Source: Coriobacteriia bacterium
Lineage (GTDB): Bacteria > Actinomycetota > Coriobacteriia > WRKU01 > WQUG01
DNA: 38,303 nt
NCBI GenBank assembly: GCA_009778715.1
Contig: WRFR01000018.1
Location: 1 to 38,303, forward strand
Direction: 5' to 3'
The position numbers and the translations under genes are program-made. Below are positions 1-7,668 of this stretch, in pieces (positions within the stretch are counted from its first letter, which is position 1; the number at the start of each line of letters is the position of its first letter). The notes under the pieces are model-generated. The model was not told the DNA's origin, did no database searches, and was given only the letters and a program-made list of their open reading frames with translations.

Positions 1-32
1 CTTTCGGGGAATCGAACCCCGGAGGGCGAAAC
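1..32. repeat. Hairpin repeat, copy 1
   Basis: This segment shares the 15-base core GGGAATCGAACCCCG with a second copy at 132-163. The core is flanked by arms TTTCG (2-6) and CGAAA (27-31) that can pair. On the reverse strand the core reads like a tRNA T-arm (GGGG-TTCGATT-CCCC), but no full tRNA can be folded around it. The copy may continue left of the window. Confidence 0.55.
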
Positions 33-50
33 AACCCAGCGGGTTGTTTC
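28..50. terminator. Strong 10-bp hairpin
   Basis: GAAACAACCC (28-37) pairs perfectly with GGGTTGTTTC (41-50) around a three-base loop. No clear T-run follows on the forward strand. It could be a terminator for a gene left of the window or part of the repeat structure around it. Confidence 0.35.
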
Positions 51-95
51 GGGCCGAGCAAAGCGAGGTCTTCGTGGATTGCGAAGCAAGACACG

Positions 96-116
96 CGATT
101 CCCCCCACCTCCACCA
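96..116 (+). other. tmRNA 3'-end-like fragment, possible attachment site
   Basis: The segment reads CGATT-CCCCC-CACCTCC-A-CCA. This matches the 3' end of a typical tmRNA: T-loop end, T-stem 3' strand, acceptor 3' strand, discriminator A and CCA. The matching T-stem 5' strand (GGGGG followed by TTC) is absent just upstream, so this is a fragment and not a gene. Mobile elements often integrate into the ssrA 3' end and leave such a copy. Calling it an att remnant is inference. Confidence 0.4.
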
Positions 117-131
117 CAGACTTGGCAATGA

Positions 132-163
132 CTCTCGGGGAATCGAACCCCGATGGGCGAGAG
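132..163. repeat. Hairpin repeat, copy 2
   Basis: This is the second copy of the element at 1-32, with the same core. Here the outer arms are CTCTCG (132-137) and CGAGAG (158-163). Relative to copy 1, one arm changes T to C and the opposite arm changes A to G, so pairing is preserved. This suggests the folded form matters. Confidence 0.55.
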
Positions 164-205
164 CGGGAAGTCCCTAATTGCATTGTGAAAACGAGGAGGT
201 TGTAA

Positions 206-385
206 ATGGGAAGAAGAGCAAATAATCCGGACTTGGTTGAAGAACTAATTGACAGAAGGTGGGATGAATCATTGCCCCAAGAAGAGTATGAAGAGAAATA
301 CAATTCACTAAGTTCAAGTGACATGGGTAAAGTTGCAGGTGCAATTAATAAGATGGAGGATGAGTTTCTTCGAAAGGAAGAGTAG
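206..385 (+). CDS. Small acidic hypothetical protein (59 aa)
   Basis: An ATG at 206 is preceded by a near-ideal ribosome binding site (AGGAGGT, 194-200) with a five-base spacer, and a 59-codon frame ends at TAG 383-385. The product begins MGRRANNPDLVEELIDRR, is rich in Glu and Asp, and looks soluble and helical. I do not recognise a family. Its codons (AAT, ATT, AAA, TTG) are much more AT-rich than the genes to the right. It lies just after the tmRNA-like fragment, which fits cargo of a mobile element. The strong SD argues that it is a real gene. Confidence 0.6.
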   Translation: MGRRANNPDLVEELIDRRWDESLPQEEYEEKYNSLSSSDMGKVAGAINKMEDEFLRKEE

Positions 386-429
386 TATCAGGCGGGATAG
401 TATGGAAAATGAGCGCTTTATTGATACGG

Positions 430-435
430 TATAAT
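430..435 (+). promoter_or_regulatory. -10 box TATAAT, probable leaderless start for the qrtT-like gene
   Basis: A consensus TATAAT lies eight bases before the ATG at 444, so transcription would begin almost at the start codon. There is no Shine-Dalgarno sequence before that ATG. A convincing -35 box is not visible at the usual distance. This suggests a leaderless mRNA. Confidence 0.5.
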
Positions 436-443
436 CTATCGGC

Positions 444-965
444 ATGGAAAGCGCACGGCGTATCAATCGAACTAAAAGGGTCGTACTGGCGGCGTTGTTT
501 ACAGCGCTCGTTTTTTTGTTTACGGCCTACATCCTGCATATTCCGGTCGGTGGCGCCGGGGCCTATATACATTTTGGGGATATTTTTATCTTTCTGGCGG
601 CCTCGACCTTGCCTTTTCCCGATGCGCTGTTTGTCGCTGCGATTGGAGCAAGTTTAGCAGATTTTGCGAGCGGGGCCTCAATGTGGATCCCCTTTACCCT
701 GGTTATTAAAGCCCTGATGGCGCTGAGCTTTACCAGCCGCGGCAAAAAGCTTCTTGGGCCAAAGCGCAATCTCGCAGCGCCCTTTATTGCAGGACTCATT
801 TGTCTCCTGGGATATTACGTTGCCGAGGCGCTTTTAACGGGTAATATTTTAGAGCCTTTGGCGTCAGTACCGGCAGGGATCGTGCAGTTTGCAGGGAGTG
901 CTATTCTTTACTTTGTGATCGCGAAAGTGATGGATCGCCAGGATTTGAAAGAGAAATTGTTGTGA
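444..965 (+). CDS. qrtT: ECF transporter S component, QrtT-like (queuine uptake)
   Basis: The 173-aa protein is very hydrophobic, with five or six membrane segments (for example LAALFTALVFLFTAYIL and the stretches near residues 65-90 and 110-160). The fold and the HIPVGGAGAYIHFGDIFIF region are typical of substrate-binding S components of energy-coupling-factor transporters, in the TIGR04002-like group. In this group the gene often sits next to a TatD-associated radical-SAM gene, as here: its stop overlaps the next start by four bases (GTGA, 962-965). Members of this pair were described in gut clostridia as queuine transporter QrtT and QueL. The substrate is inferred from that context. The shared ECF module is not in this window. 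The start is the ATG right after a TATAAT box. Confidence 0.7.
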   Translation: MESARRINRTKRVVLAALFTALVFLFTAYILHIPVGGAGAYIHFGDIFIFLAASTLPFPDALFVAAIGASLADFASGASMWIPFTLVIKALMALSFTSRGKKLLGPKRNLAAPFIAGLICLLGYYVAEALLTGNILEPLASVPAGIVQFAGSAILYFVIAKVMDRQDLKEKLL

Positions 966-1570
966 GTGAGATCATCGCCTATGAGGTACATAAGGGTCTG
1001 TATATCAATCTGACCAATCGATGTCATTGCAACTGCTCGTTTTGCGTGCGCAATGAAGCCGACGGTATCAATCGGGGAGAAAGCCTTTGGCTGGACCACG
1101 AACCCTCGTTAGAAGAGATTGAACAGACGGTGGGCGATGTTGATTTCTCCCGCTATGAAGAAGTGGTTTTCTGTGGCTATGGTGAGCCAACCGAGCGCCT
1201 CGATGCCTTGATAGCTACCGCGCAGATGATAAAAAAGGCAACAGCGCTGCCGATCAGGCTCAATACGAACGGCCTGAGTGACCTGATCAATCACAAGAAA
1301 ACAGCGCCACTTCTGGCGTCCTGCATCGATCATGTCTCGATCAGCCTCAACGCTCCAAATAAGGAAAGTTATGATGCGCTTTGTCACCCCACTTTTGGTG
1401 AGGGATCCTTTGACGCTCTCCTGCGCTTTGCGCTTGACTGCAAAGAGTTGATCCCTGAGGTAAATTTCACAATAGTCGATGTGTTTGATGCTGACCAGCA
1501 ACAGGCTTGCCAAAATCTTTGTGACAAATTGGGCATCAGCCTGCGCATACGAGAACGCGAAGATCTCTGA
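962..1570 (+). CDS. queL: Radical-SAM enzyme, QueL-like queuine lyase (TIGR04038 type)
   Basis: The 202-aa protein starts with GTG inside the stop of the upstream S-component gene. It has the radical-SAM cluster motif Cx3Cx2C in NLTNRCHCNCSFCVRN (near residues 17-32), a glycine-rich VFCGYGEPTERLD motif (about 68-80), IRLNTNGL (about 98-105) and VSISLNAP (about 124-131). These are hallmarks of the short TatD-associated radical-SAM family. A subgroup was shown in gut bacteria to turn queuine into preQ1 for tRNA queuosine synthesis. The tight coupling to an ECF S component supports that role. No tatD or tgt gene is seen here. Family assignment is firm; the exact reaction is inferred. Confidence 0.7.
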   Translation: MSEIIAYEVHKGLYINLTNRCHCNCSFCVRNEADGINRGESLWLDHEPSLEEIEQTVGDVDFSRYEEVVFCGYGEPTERLDALIATAQMIKKATALPIRLNTNGLSDLINHKKTAPLLASCIDHVSISLNAPNKESYDALCHPTFGEGSFDALLRFALDCKELIPEVNFTIVDVFDADQQQACQNLCDKLGISLRIREREDL

Positions 1571-1585
1571 AGGGTGGAGGAGAGT

Positions 1586-1630
1586 ATGGCTACTGAGCGT
1601 GAGCGCGTTGCTCTGAGGCGTCGGAGCTAA
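1586..1630 (+). CDS. Possible 14-codon leader ORF before the phosphoesterase
   Basis: An ATG at 1586 follows a good purine-rich site (GGTGGAGGAG, 1573-1582) and encodes MATERERVALRRRS, ending at TAA 1628-1630. The phosphoesterase GTG lies two bases after this stop and has no SD of its own. The mini-ORF may therefore bring ribosomes to the next start by coupling. It is too short to judge by composition. Confidence 0.35.
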   Translation: MATERERVALRRRS

Positions 1631-1632
1631 TC

Positions 1633-2520
1633 GTGCGCGCCTATATCCATTTGAGCGATACGCATTTCGGTTCCAAAGGGGTCGACGAGGTTTTGCCACG
1701 GCTGAAGGAGCTTATTGAAGCACAGCTCGCCACGTTTAAGCCGGATACTAAAGTCAGCTTTATTGTGACAGGGGATGGCGTCGACAGTCCGACGCCATCA
1801 AACGGCGCCCAGTTTCTTGCGTTCTCTGATTACCTGGCCAAAAAGTCTGGACGGGAACCTCTCGTTGTGCTGGGCAATCACGACGTCAATTACCGGGGGC
1901 TGGCATTTGGTGATAGCAACCAAACGCTCGCTAATTATGTGGGGCGCTATCCTCGTCTGAAGCGCGTCGACGACATCGGCGTGATCTTTATCCTGTTCAA
2001 CTCCAATGTCGATGGAATCTTTGCTCAGGGTAAAATTGGCCGGCAGCAGATGGAGGCCGCCGCTGCGCTGCTTGCGAAGGTCAAAAACTTGAGTGACTAC
2101 ACCCTGATCGCGGTGCTTCATCATCATGTTGCACCCGTGCCACAGGCGCGTGCGCCCCTTCCGTCCTTTTGGAAGAAGCTTGCGCCACGATGGCTATCAG
2201 CGTTTCTTATTACTGCCTTTGTGGAACGAACGATGCGCCTGACTGACGCGAAGGCTTTTGTCAGCTTCCTGAAAGAGCATCAGGTGAGTTTTATCCTGCA
2301 TGGGCACAAACATGTTCCGTTTATTACGCAGCATGAGGGCATCTCTGTTATCGCCTGCGGTTCGTCGACCCGCAGAGAGGCGGCCGGAGATTCTGGATTG
2401 ACTTGCATAAGTTACAACGTACTGACTTTCGATGAGTCAATCCTGCGCTGCGACCAGTATGCGGAGTATGTCCTGGGCGCTGGCGTCGAAGGTATCGGAT
2501 CGGCAACTTTCAATCTGTAA
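1633..2520 (+). CDS. Calcineurin-like metallophosphoesterase
   Basis: The 295-aa protein has the full set of metal-binding blocks of this family: LSDTHFG (residues 7-13), GDGVD (about 47-51), GNHD (about 81-84), a LHHHV block (about 160) and HGHKH near residue 225. It resembles class III phosphodiesterases and related exonuclease-like enzymes and should act on a phosphoester with two bound metal ions. The substrate cannot be told from sequence. It starts with GTG immediately after a 14-codon ORF and follows the radical-SAM gene by 62 bases, so it may share that transcript. Whether it takes part in queuine salvage is unknown. No signal peptide is seen, so it is probably cytoplasmic. Confidence 0.85.
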   Translation: MRAYIHLSDTHFGSKGVDEVLPRLKELIEAQLATFKPDTKVSFIVTGDGVDSPTPSNGAQFLAFSDYLAKKSGREPLVVLGNHDVNYRGLAFGDSNQTLANYVGRYPRLKRVDDIGVIFILFNSNVDGIFAQGKIGRQQMEAAAALLAKVKNLSDYTLIAVLHHHVAPVPQARAPLPSFWKKLAPRWLSAFLITAFVERTMRLTDAKAFVSFLKEHQVSFILHGHKHVPFITQHEGISVIACGSSTRREAAGDSGLTCISYNVLTFDESILRCDQYAEYVLGAGVEGIGSATFNL

Positions 2521-2548
2521 GACGAATTATGAGTCAGCTCTAAAGGTA

Positions 2549-2554
2549 TATAAT
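2549..2554 (+). promoter_or_regulatory. -10 box TATAAT for the surface protein
   Basis: TATAAT lies about 78 bases upstream of the adhesin ATG in an AT-rich stretch between two GC-rich genes. No clear -35 box is seen. It predicts a 5' untranslated region of about 70 bases. Confidence 0.35.
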
Positions 2555-2631
2555 CTTAGAGAGCGATATATACACAATATCTTTGCACCAGACAGGAAAA
2601 GCATGTCGCTTTTGAAGGAGGAAGGTGTGCT

Positions 2632-5592
2632 ATGCGTAGAGTGTGTGTTGGTACGCGTCGGATGAGAGATGTAGCAAAAGTTTTTGTACTCGCTTTGTTG
2701 GCGGGCGCGCTTGTGTTTGGAACGCTTCCGGCATATGGCGCTGATGCGTCTACGACCTATACCACGAAGATGAAGTTCTATGACAATGTAAAGGCTTCCT
2801 ATTCGTACAACTATTCAAATGGTGATGTGTGGACGAGCTCTGCCGACATACCGATCGGCGGCGCGACCAATGGGAGCGGTAGCGACTTCAGCCAGATCTA
2901 TTGCATCGATCCGTTTGTCCCTTATCATTCCATGGCGGATAAAACCGAATGGATAGGTCCGACAGCAACGGATTATGAAGGCAATACCTGGGGAGCAACG
3001 ACTACTGACACGAAGGGCAATTATGTTGCTGTGGCTCCTTGGGAAATGTCCGGCGACATGCAAAAGAACGCTGATCTGGTTAGCTGGCTTGTGCTCAATG
3101 GCTACCGAGGTGACTTCCGTGGTGGCCAGGCAGGAAGTGAGAGCCAGGCCAGCGTAAAGCGGCTGAATGATCTCTACTCTGCAGAAATCAAAGCTGCAAT
3201 CGGTGGCGACGGCGTCATTAACAAAACAATGGCGTTAATGGCTACCAAGATCGCGATCTGGAAAGCGGTCACTGATGATGGCCAGGGGAACTCGGTACAA
3301 GTTACCGGTACCTCGCTCGACAGTAATCCTGCAGCGCGCGCGAAGCTTGATAAGCTGGTCGACTTCTTGGTAAGAGACGCAAAGGCAGGCCGTGTGGTCG
3401 GTGGCGTGACCCCTGCTGCTAAGCTCAACCTGCATCTCGATGAGAGTAATTTGGACTCCATAAATAATCACCACAATGGCTACTACTACTACGGCCCGTT
3501 AACGGCGGTAGCAGATGGCGATGGGATATCTGGCATAAGTAAGGTATTCCTGACAGCCAGCGGTCAGCTGTCAAGAACAGCTGGGGCTGAATTTGTGACT
3601 ACCAATGGGACAACGACCGATCCGGGAACCCTGCTTGACAAAGACGCTCTTTTCGGAGCTGACCAGAGCGTTAAGGATACCCAATTTGTCGGCGGGCATG
3701 TCACGGGTAGCACCTGGACCAGCGATGAGTTTTATCTGCGGGTTCCTGAGAATGCCCGTGGTGCTTTGGACCTTGACCAGTTAACGATCAAGGCAATGAC
3801 CCAGGCTCCTGGTGTTCCGGTAACGGAGGGAACCCCGGTCTTTCTTGTTAATGAGGATCCCAAGACAGGCATTCAGGATTGGAACAAAGTACAGGCCTTT
3901 GCCGGAGCGGCCGAGCAGAACATGAAGATCGACCTGTATGCAGAGGACAGCCTGACTACACACGGCACGCTTGGCCAGCTCTATGTTCAGAAAAAGGTCG
4001 AGAATGAGACCCCTCTGGATGCGGGCAAGCAGTTCACCTTCAAGATCATGTATCAACATCATACGGCTAACGATCCAGGAAGTCCGGATATTGCTAATGC
4101 CACAGTACTGAACCTGACGGATCATCCGGTAAACGCTGCGTCGAGTGTCGATCTTACGAATAATACTTTTACCTTGAAAAATGGTGACCTTGCGATGGTC
4201 GACAGCCTCCCGATAGAGGATTATTACTACTGGGTTGTAGAGGTTGGAAATACCCCAGGCTATACCAAAGGCTTTGAAATTCCCATTGCGGCGACACCGG
4301 TGAGTAGACAAACGATAACTACTCCCGGTGATGGGGTAGCGGGCCCCTTCCAACTTGACGATACTAATGAACTTGGCATGGTGACCTTCTACAACACCAA
4401 GGCGACAAGAGCCTACCTCCAGGTAGCAAAGTATGCCATGGACGTTGACGGGGATGGTTACTCGCCTGGTGGCGCCTTGGCAAAGGAATTCAATTTCAGG
4501 CTCGAATACTCGAAAGATAAAGGGGCGACTTGGGCGGCGTACCCCTTAAGCGCAGATAACTTTGTCAGTAAGGGCGGCTCATCCGCTGATGGCGGCGGCT
4601 CGATCACGAATGGATCGAAAGGTGAATTTACACTCCATACGCTTGAGCAGGCCTTTGTTGAGGTCGATCCGGGTTACCAGTATCGGGTTGTCGAGCTTGA
4701 CCCGGGAACCGGCTGGTGGAGTTCTCTTGGGATAACAGGGCAGGATAACAAGGGCGCTTGGACGATCCCGACTGCCGCGGTCAATGCTCCGATATGGATC
4801 GGACCAGGAGATCGCGAGTCGGACGTCATCACAGCAGAGGACATGGGGAACTACCTCTTTACGTATGCGAACTATGGGGGCAACTCCTATGACCTCACGC
4901 TGAGCAAGACCGTTGCGGGCGACGCGGCCACAGCGGCAGATCGCGCCAAACTGTTCCCCTTTACGCTCTCTCATAAAATACCTGCTGATCCGCAGAGTGG
5001 CGCTCCAGAAATCATGGAACCAGTCATGCTTTCGGCAAAAGGCGGCTGGGTGACGCTTGGTAAACTGGGCGAGTTCATGTCCTGGAAAGTCAGCATCAAG
5101 GGCGCCGACGGCGCCATGCTGAGCCAGGCGGAGGTTGCGGGCCGCATTAAGTCCAGTGATATTGACATGTCCTGGTATCAACCGAGTTGGGGCAAGCAAT
5201 CCATGCCGGTTGTCCTTGAACTTAAGCATGGCGAGGTCGCGACCGTTCATAGCCTCTTTGATGGACAATATGAGGTTCGTGAGATACGGGATGGGAAAGA
5301 AGCTGATCGCTATACGACGACCTACACGCGCACCAAGGGTCAGGCTGTCACAAACGGTACCGGGGATACCGTAGAGCTTCCGTTTGATGGCGCGACCCGG
5401 GTCGACTACACCAACACGGTGAAAACGACGGGTTCCAATAAGAAAAAGAAAACTAAGAAAACGGCTACGGCACTCCTGGCTACTGGAGATACCAGCGCGC
5501 TCGAGACCTCTTCGATTATTGGGCTGGGCCTGATGGCCGGAGCAGTCGTTGCGTTTACTTTACGGCAAAGGTACCGTCGCATTAACGGGTAG
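2632..5592 (+). CDS. Cell-wall anchored adhesin with degenerate thioester domain and Cna-B/SpaA-like repeats
   Basis: The 986-aa protein has an N-terminal signal peptide (VAKVFVLALLAGALVFGTLPAYGADA, given here by its parts: basic start, hydrophobic core at about 15-33, cleavage near AYG-AD). Residues about 50-240 resemble a TQXA thioester adhesin domain, with Cys91 in IYCIDPF and the AIW block near 208-210. The usual Gln is Lys206 (TKIA). Three beta-rich repeats follow, opening at LYVQKKV (about 450), YLQVAKYA (about 594) and YDLTLSKTV (about 753). They look like pilin or adhesin Cna-B/SpaA/DUF7601 domains that can form Lys-Asn isopeptide bonds. The C terminus has a variant sorting signal LLATGD (948-953), a hydrophobic segment and RQRYRR. 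It should be secreted and anchored by a sortase. The SD (GAAGGAGGA, 2614-2622) supports this start. Confidence 0.85.
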   Translation: MRRVCVGTRRMRDVAKVFVLALLAGALVFGTLPAYGADASTTYTTKMKFYDNVKASYSYNYSNGDVWTSSADIPIGGATNGSGSDFSQIYCIDPFVPYHSMADKTEWIGPTATDYEGNTWGATTTDTKGNYVAVAPWEMSGDMQKNADLVSWLVLNGYRGDFRGGQAGSESQASVKRLNDLYSAEIKAAIGGDGVINKTMALMATKIAIWKAVTDDGQGNSVQVTGTSLDSNPAARAKLDKLVDFLVRDAKAGRVVGGVTPAAKLNLHLDESNLDSINNHHNGYYYYGPLTAVADGDGISGISKVFLTASGQLSRTAGAEFVTTNGTTTDPGTLLDKDALFGADQSVKDTQFVGGHVTGSTWTSDEFYLRVPENARGALDLDQLTIKAMTQAPGVPVTEGTPVFLVNEDPKTGIQDWNKVQAFAGAAEQNMKIDLYAEDSLTTHGTLGQLYVQKKVENETPLDAGKQFTFKIMYQHHTANDPGSPDIANATVLNLTDHPVNAASSVDLTNNTFTLKNGDLAMVDSLPIEDYYYWVVEVGNTPGYTKGFEIPIAATPVSRQTITTPGDGVAGPFQLDDTNELGMVTFYNTKATRAYLQVAKYAMDVDGDGYSPGGALAKEFNFRLEYSKDKGATWAAYPLSADNFVSKGGSSADGGGSITNGSKGEFTLHTLEQAFVEVDPGYQYRVVELDPGTGWWSSLGITGQDNKGAWTIPTAAVNAPIWIGPGDRESDVITAEDMGNYLFTYANYGGNSYDLTLSKTVAGDAATAADRAKLFPFTLSHKIPADPQSGAPEIMEPVMLSAKGGWVTLGKLGEFMSWKVSIKGADGAMLSQAEVAGRIKSSDIDMSWYQPSWGKQSMPVVLELKHGEVATVHSLFDGQYEVREIRDGKEADRYTTTYTRTKGQAVTNGTGDTVELPFDGATRVDYTNTVKTTGSNKKKKTKKTATALLATGDTSALETSSIIGLGLMAGAVVAFTLRQRYRRING

Positions 5593-5648
5593 GAGTAAAG
5601 GCATAAAAGAGAAGCGGTTTACCGGAATAGCGTGAACCAGTTTCTTGC

Positions 5649-5678
5649 AAGCAGGTGCGGCTTTGGTCGCACCTGCTT
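5649..5678 (+). terminator. Hairpin after the adhesin gene
   Basis: AAGCAGGTGCG (5649-5659) pairs perfectly with CGCACCTGCTT (5668-5678) around an eight-base loop. It lies 57 bases after the adhesin stop. No strong T-run follows, so it may be an RNA-stabilising or weak terminator hairpin. Confidence 0.6.
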
Positions 5679-5746
5679 CACATTCTGATAAAGATAAACC
5701 TTTATCTCCCAGACAACTATCGCTCGATAACAACAAGTTTTGCCTC

Positions 5747-5777
5747 TTGCTTTTCCCTTCAGGTTTCGTGTTACACT
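5747..5777 (+). promoter_or_regulatory. leuA promoter with extended -10 TGTTACACT
   Basis: TTGCTT (5747-5752) and TACACT (5772-5777) are 19 bases apart, and the -10 is preceded by TGT, giving an extended -10. The predicted start point is about 5784-5785, which coincides with the leader peptide ATG at 5785. The same TGnTACACT element precedes the ilvB leader and rnpB. Confidence 0.5.
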
Positions 5778-5784
5778 GGTTTGC

Positions 5785-5847
5785 ATGAAAATCGGAGTAG
5801 ACAGAGCAATCTTTTCATTCGCGCTTCTGCTTGATCGACTTAGCTAG
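5785..5847 (+). CDS. Leucine-rich leader peptide of the leuA operon
   Basis: A 20-codon frame beginning MKIGVDRAI carries four Leu codons in its last seven codons (ALLLDRLS; CTT CTG CTT at 5824-5832 and CTT at 5839-5841) and stops at TAG 5845-5847. It has no SD. The promoter -10 box ends eight bases upstream, so it would be read from a leaderless transcript. A Leu-rich peptide ahead of leuA is the classic arrangement for ribosome-mediated attenuation. It lies 197 bases before leuA. Confidence 0.65.
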   Translation: MKIGVDRAIFSFALLLDRLS

Positions 5848-5901
5848 CCGGTCTCGATTCTTGCTGGCTTGTGCCAAATAATCGTATTAATCCGGCTTTT
5901 T
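5846..5901 (+). promoter_or_regulatory. Candidate leuA attenuator region
   Basis: AGCCGG (5846-5851), overlapping the leader stop, can pair with CTGGCT (5864-5869, one G-T pair) or with CCGGCT (5892-5897), which is followed by a T-run (5897-5901). The two pairings exclude each other, as expected of an attenuator. Which one forms when leucine is scarce is not clear from the sequence, because a ribosome at the stop codon would cover AGCCGG. Confidence 0.4.
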
Positions 5902-6044
5902 CAGTGTAGTTTTTGCACTCAGCCCCTTATTCCCAGATAATCGCATAACCGATTTTGCGTTTCGTGCGCCCATTTCATGCGCCTGGCCAGCGGGTATTTC
6001 AAGCCGCTGAGAGCGCAAAGAAAGCGCAGTAAAGGAGAAAAACA

Positions 6045-7655
6045 ATGAGTTATTCATCAGATAACAAGCAAACGACTTTTCGTGTCCAGATATTTGATAC
6101 GACCCTGCGTGATGGGGAGCAGTCCCCAGGCGCGAGTATGAACGTCGAGGAAAAGCTCGAAATCACACGCCAACTGCTCAGGCTGGGCGTCGATATCATC
6201 GAGGCGGGCTTTCCGGCGTCAAGCCCCGGTGACTTCGAGGCCGTCTCGCGCATCGGTGAGCTGGTGGGGGACCGCGCTATTGTCTGTGGGCTGACCCGCG
6301 CGGTGCTCTCCGACATCGATTCTGCAGCCGCTGCGCTCAAAACCGCGGCCCATCCGCGTATCCATACGGGCATTGGTGTCTCCCCGAGCCACCTGAAGAA
6401 CAAGCTCAATATTACCGAGGACGTGGCGATCGAAAAGGCAGTCGCGGCAGTCAAGCATGCCAAGGGCTACGTCGATGACGTGCAGTTTTACGCGGAGGAC
6501 GCTGCACGGGCTGACCCCGAGTTTCTCTACCGTATGCTGACAGCAGTCATCGCGGCAGGCGCCACGGTGGTAAACATTCCCGACACGACGGGTTACGCGT
6601 TGCCTGAGGCCTTTGGCGCGCTGATCGCGGGCATCCGTGAGAACGTGCCTGGCATCGAGGACGTGACGATCAGCGTCCATTGCCACAATGACCTTGGCAT
6701 GGCGACCGCCAATACCCTGGCCGGTGTGGCTAACGGCGCGCGCCAGGTCGAGTGCACGATCAACGGCCTGGGGGAGCGGGCGGGCAATACGGCGACCGAG
6801 GAAGTCGTAATGGCGCTCAAGCAGCGCGCCGATACTTTCGGGCTTGAGACGGGCATTGCGACCACCGAGATCATGCGGACCTCGAAAATGGTTTCGCAGA
6901 TATCGAGCATCATCGTTCAGCCAAACAAGGCGATCGTTGGCGCAAACGCCTTTGCGCATTCGAGTGGTATTCACCAGGCTGGCATCCTCAAGGACCGCTC
7001 TACCTACGAGATCATCGATCCCAAGGATGTAGGCGCGGGTGATTCGAGCATTGTGCTCTCGGCCAGGAGTGGCCATCACGCGCTGCGTCACCGGCTGGAA
7101 CTTTTGGGCTATGACTTAGGAGATGATGAGCTTGAGCGAGTCTATAAGGCCTTCCTGGAGCTGGCCGACCATAAAAAGGAGGTTTATGACGAGGACCTTG
7201 AAGCGCTGGTTAACGAGGCTGACCGCACTTTTGACGCAGCCTTTACACTGGAGCGCCTGCAGGTGAGTTGCGGTACGCCGGGCATCCCGACTGCGACCGT
7301 CGAGCTGGTCTCGCGCGACGGAGCAACCTATATTGACTCCTGCCATGGCAATGGCCCGGTCGACGCGATCTATCGCGCGATCAACCGGATACTTAACGTT
7401 GACAACGACCTGATCGAGTTCAGCATCCAGGCGGTTACACGCGGCATCGACGCCTTGGGCGAGGTGACGATCCGCATCAAGGCCCCCGATGGCAAGGTGT
7501 ATACGGGGCGCGGAGCGCATCCAGACGTCATCACTGCCTCAGCGCGCGCTTACACCAATGCGCTCAACCGCCTCATGGCCGCTCGCGCCATCGACATCGC
7601 ACAGGTTGCGACGCAAGCTCCCGCGGAAGTATCAGCTGTCGCGGTTGAAGAGTAA
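6045..7655 (+). CDS. leuA: 2-Isopropylmalate synthase
   Basis: The 536-aa protein catalyses the first step of leucine synthesis, joining acetyl-CoA and 2-oxoisovalerate. Near the N terminus it has [16 protein letters not shown] (residues about 17-32), the metal and substrate site of the DRE-TIM barrel. The HCHNDLGMA motif (about 212-220) and GLGERAGN (about 245-252) are also typical. The C-terminal part from about residue 390 is the LeuA allosteric domain that usually binds leucine for feedback inhibition. Length matches the bacterial type. SD AAGGAGA (6032-6038) precedes the ATG. It opens the leu operon behind a leucine-rich leader. Confidence 0.97.
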   Translation: MSYSSDNKQTTFRVQIFDTTLRDGEQSPGASMNVEEKLEITRQLLRLGVDIIEAGFPASSPGDFEAVSRIGELVGDRAIVCGLTRAVLSDIDSAAAALKTAAHPRIHTGIGVSPSHLKNKLNITEDVAIEKAVAAVKHAKGYVDDVQFYAEDAARADPEFLYRMLTAVIAAGATVVNIPDTTGYALPEAFGALIAGIRENVPGIEDVTISVHCHNDLGMATANTLAGVANGARQVECTINGLGERAGNTATEEVVMALKQRADTFGLETGIATTEIMRTSKMVSQISSIIVQPNKAIVGANAFAHSSGIHQAGILKDRSTYEIIDPKDVGAGDSSIVLSARSGHHALRHRLELLGYDLGDDELERVYKAFLELADHKKEVYDEDLEALVNEADRTFDAAFTLERLQVSCGTPGIPTATVELVSRDGATYIDSCHGNGPVDAIYRAINRILNVDNDLIEFSIQAVTRGIDALGEVTIRIKAPDGKVYTGRGAHPDVITASARAYTNALNRLMAARAIDIAQVATQAPAEVSAVAVEE

Positions 7656-7668
7656 GGAGGGATCAGTT

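Noticed and set aside
120..205. Reverse-strand tRNA around the T-arm-like core at 132-163
   Set aside because: No matching 5' acceptor strand or anticodon arm can be folded within tRNA distance.
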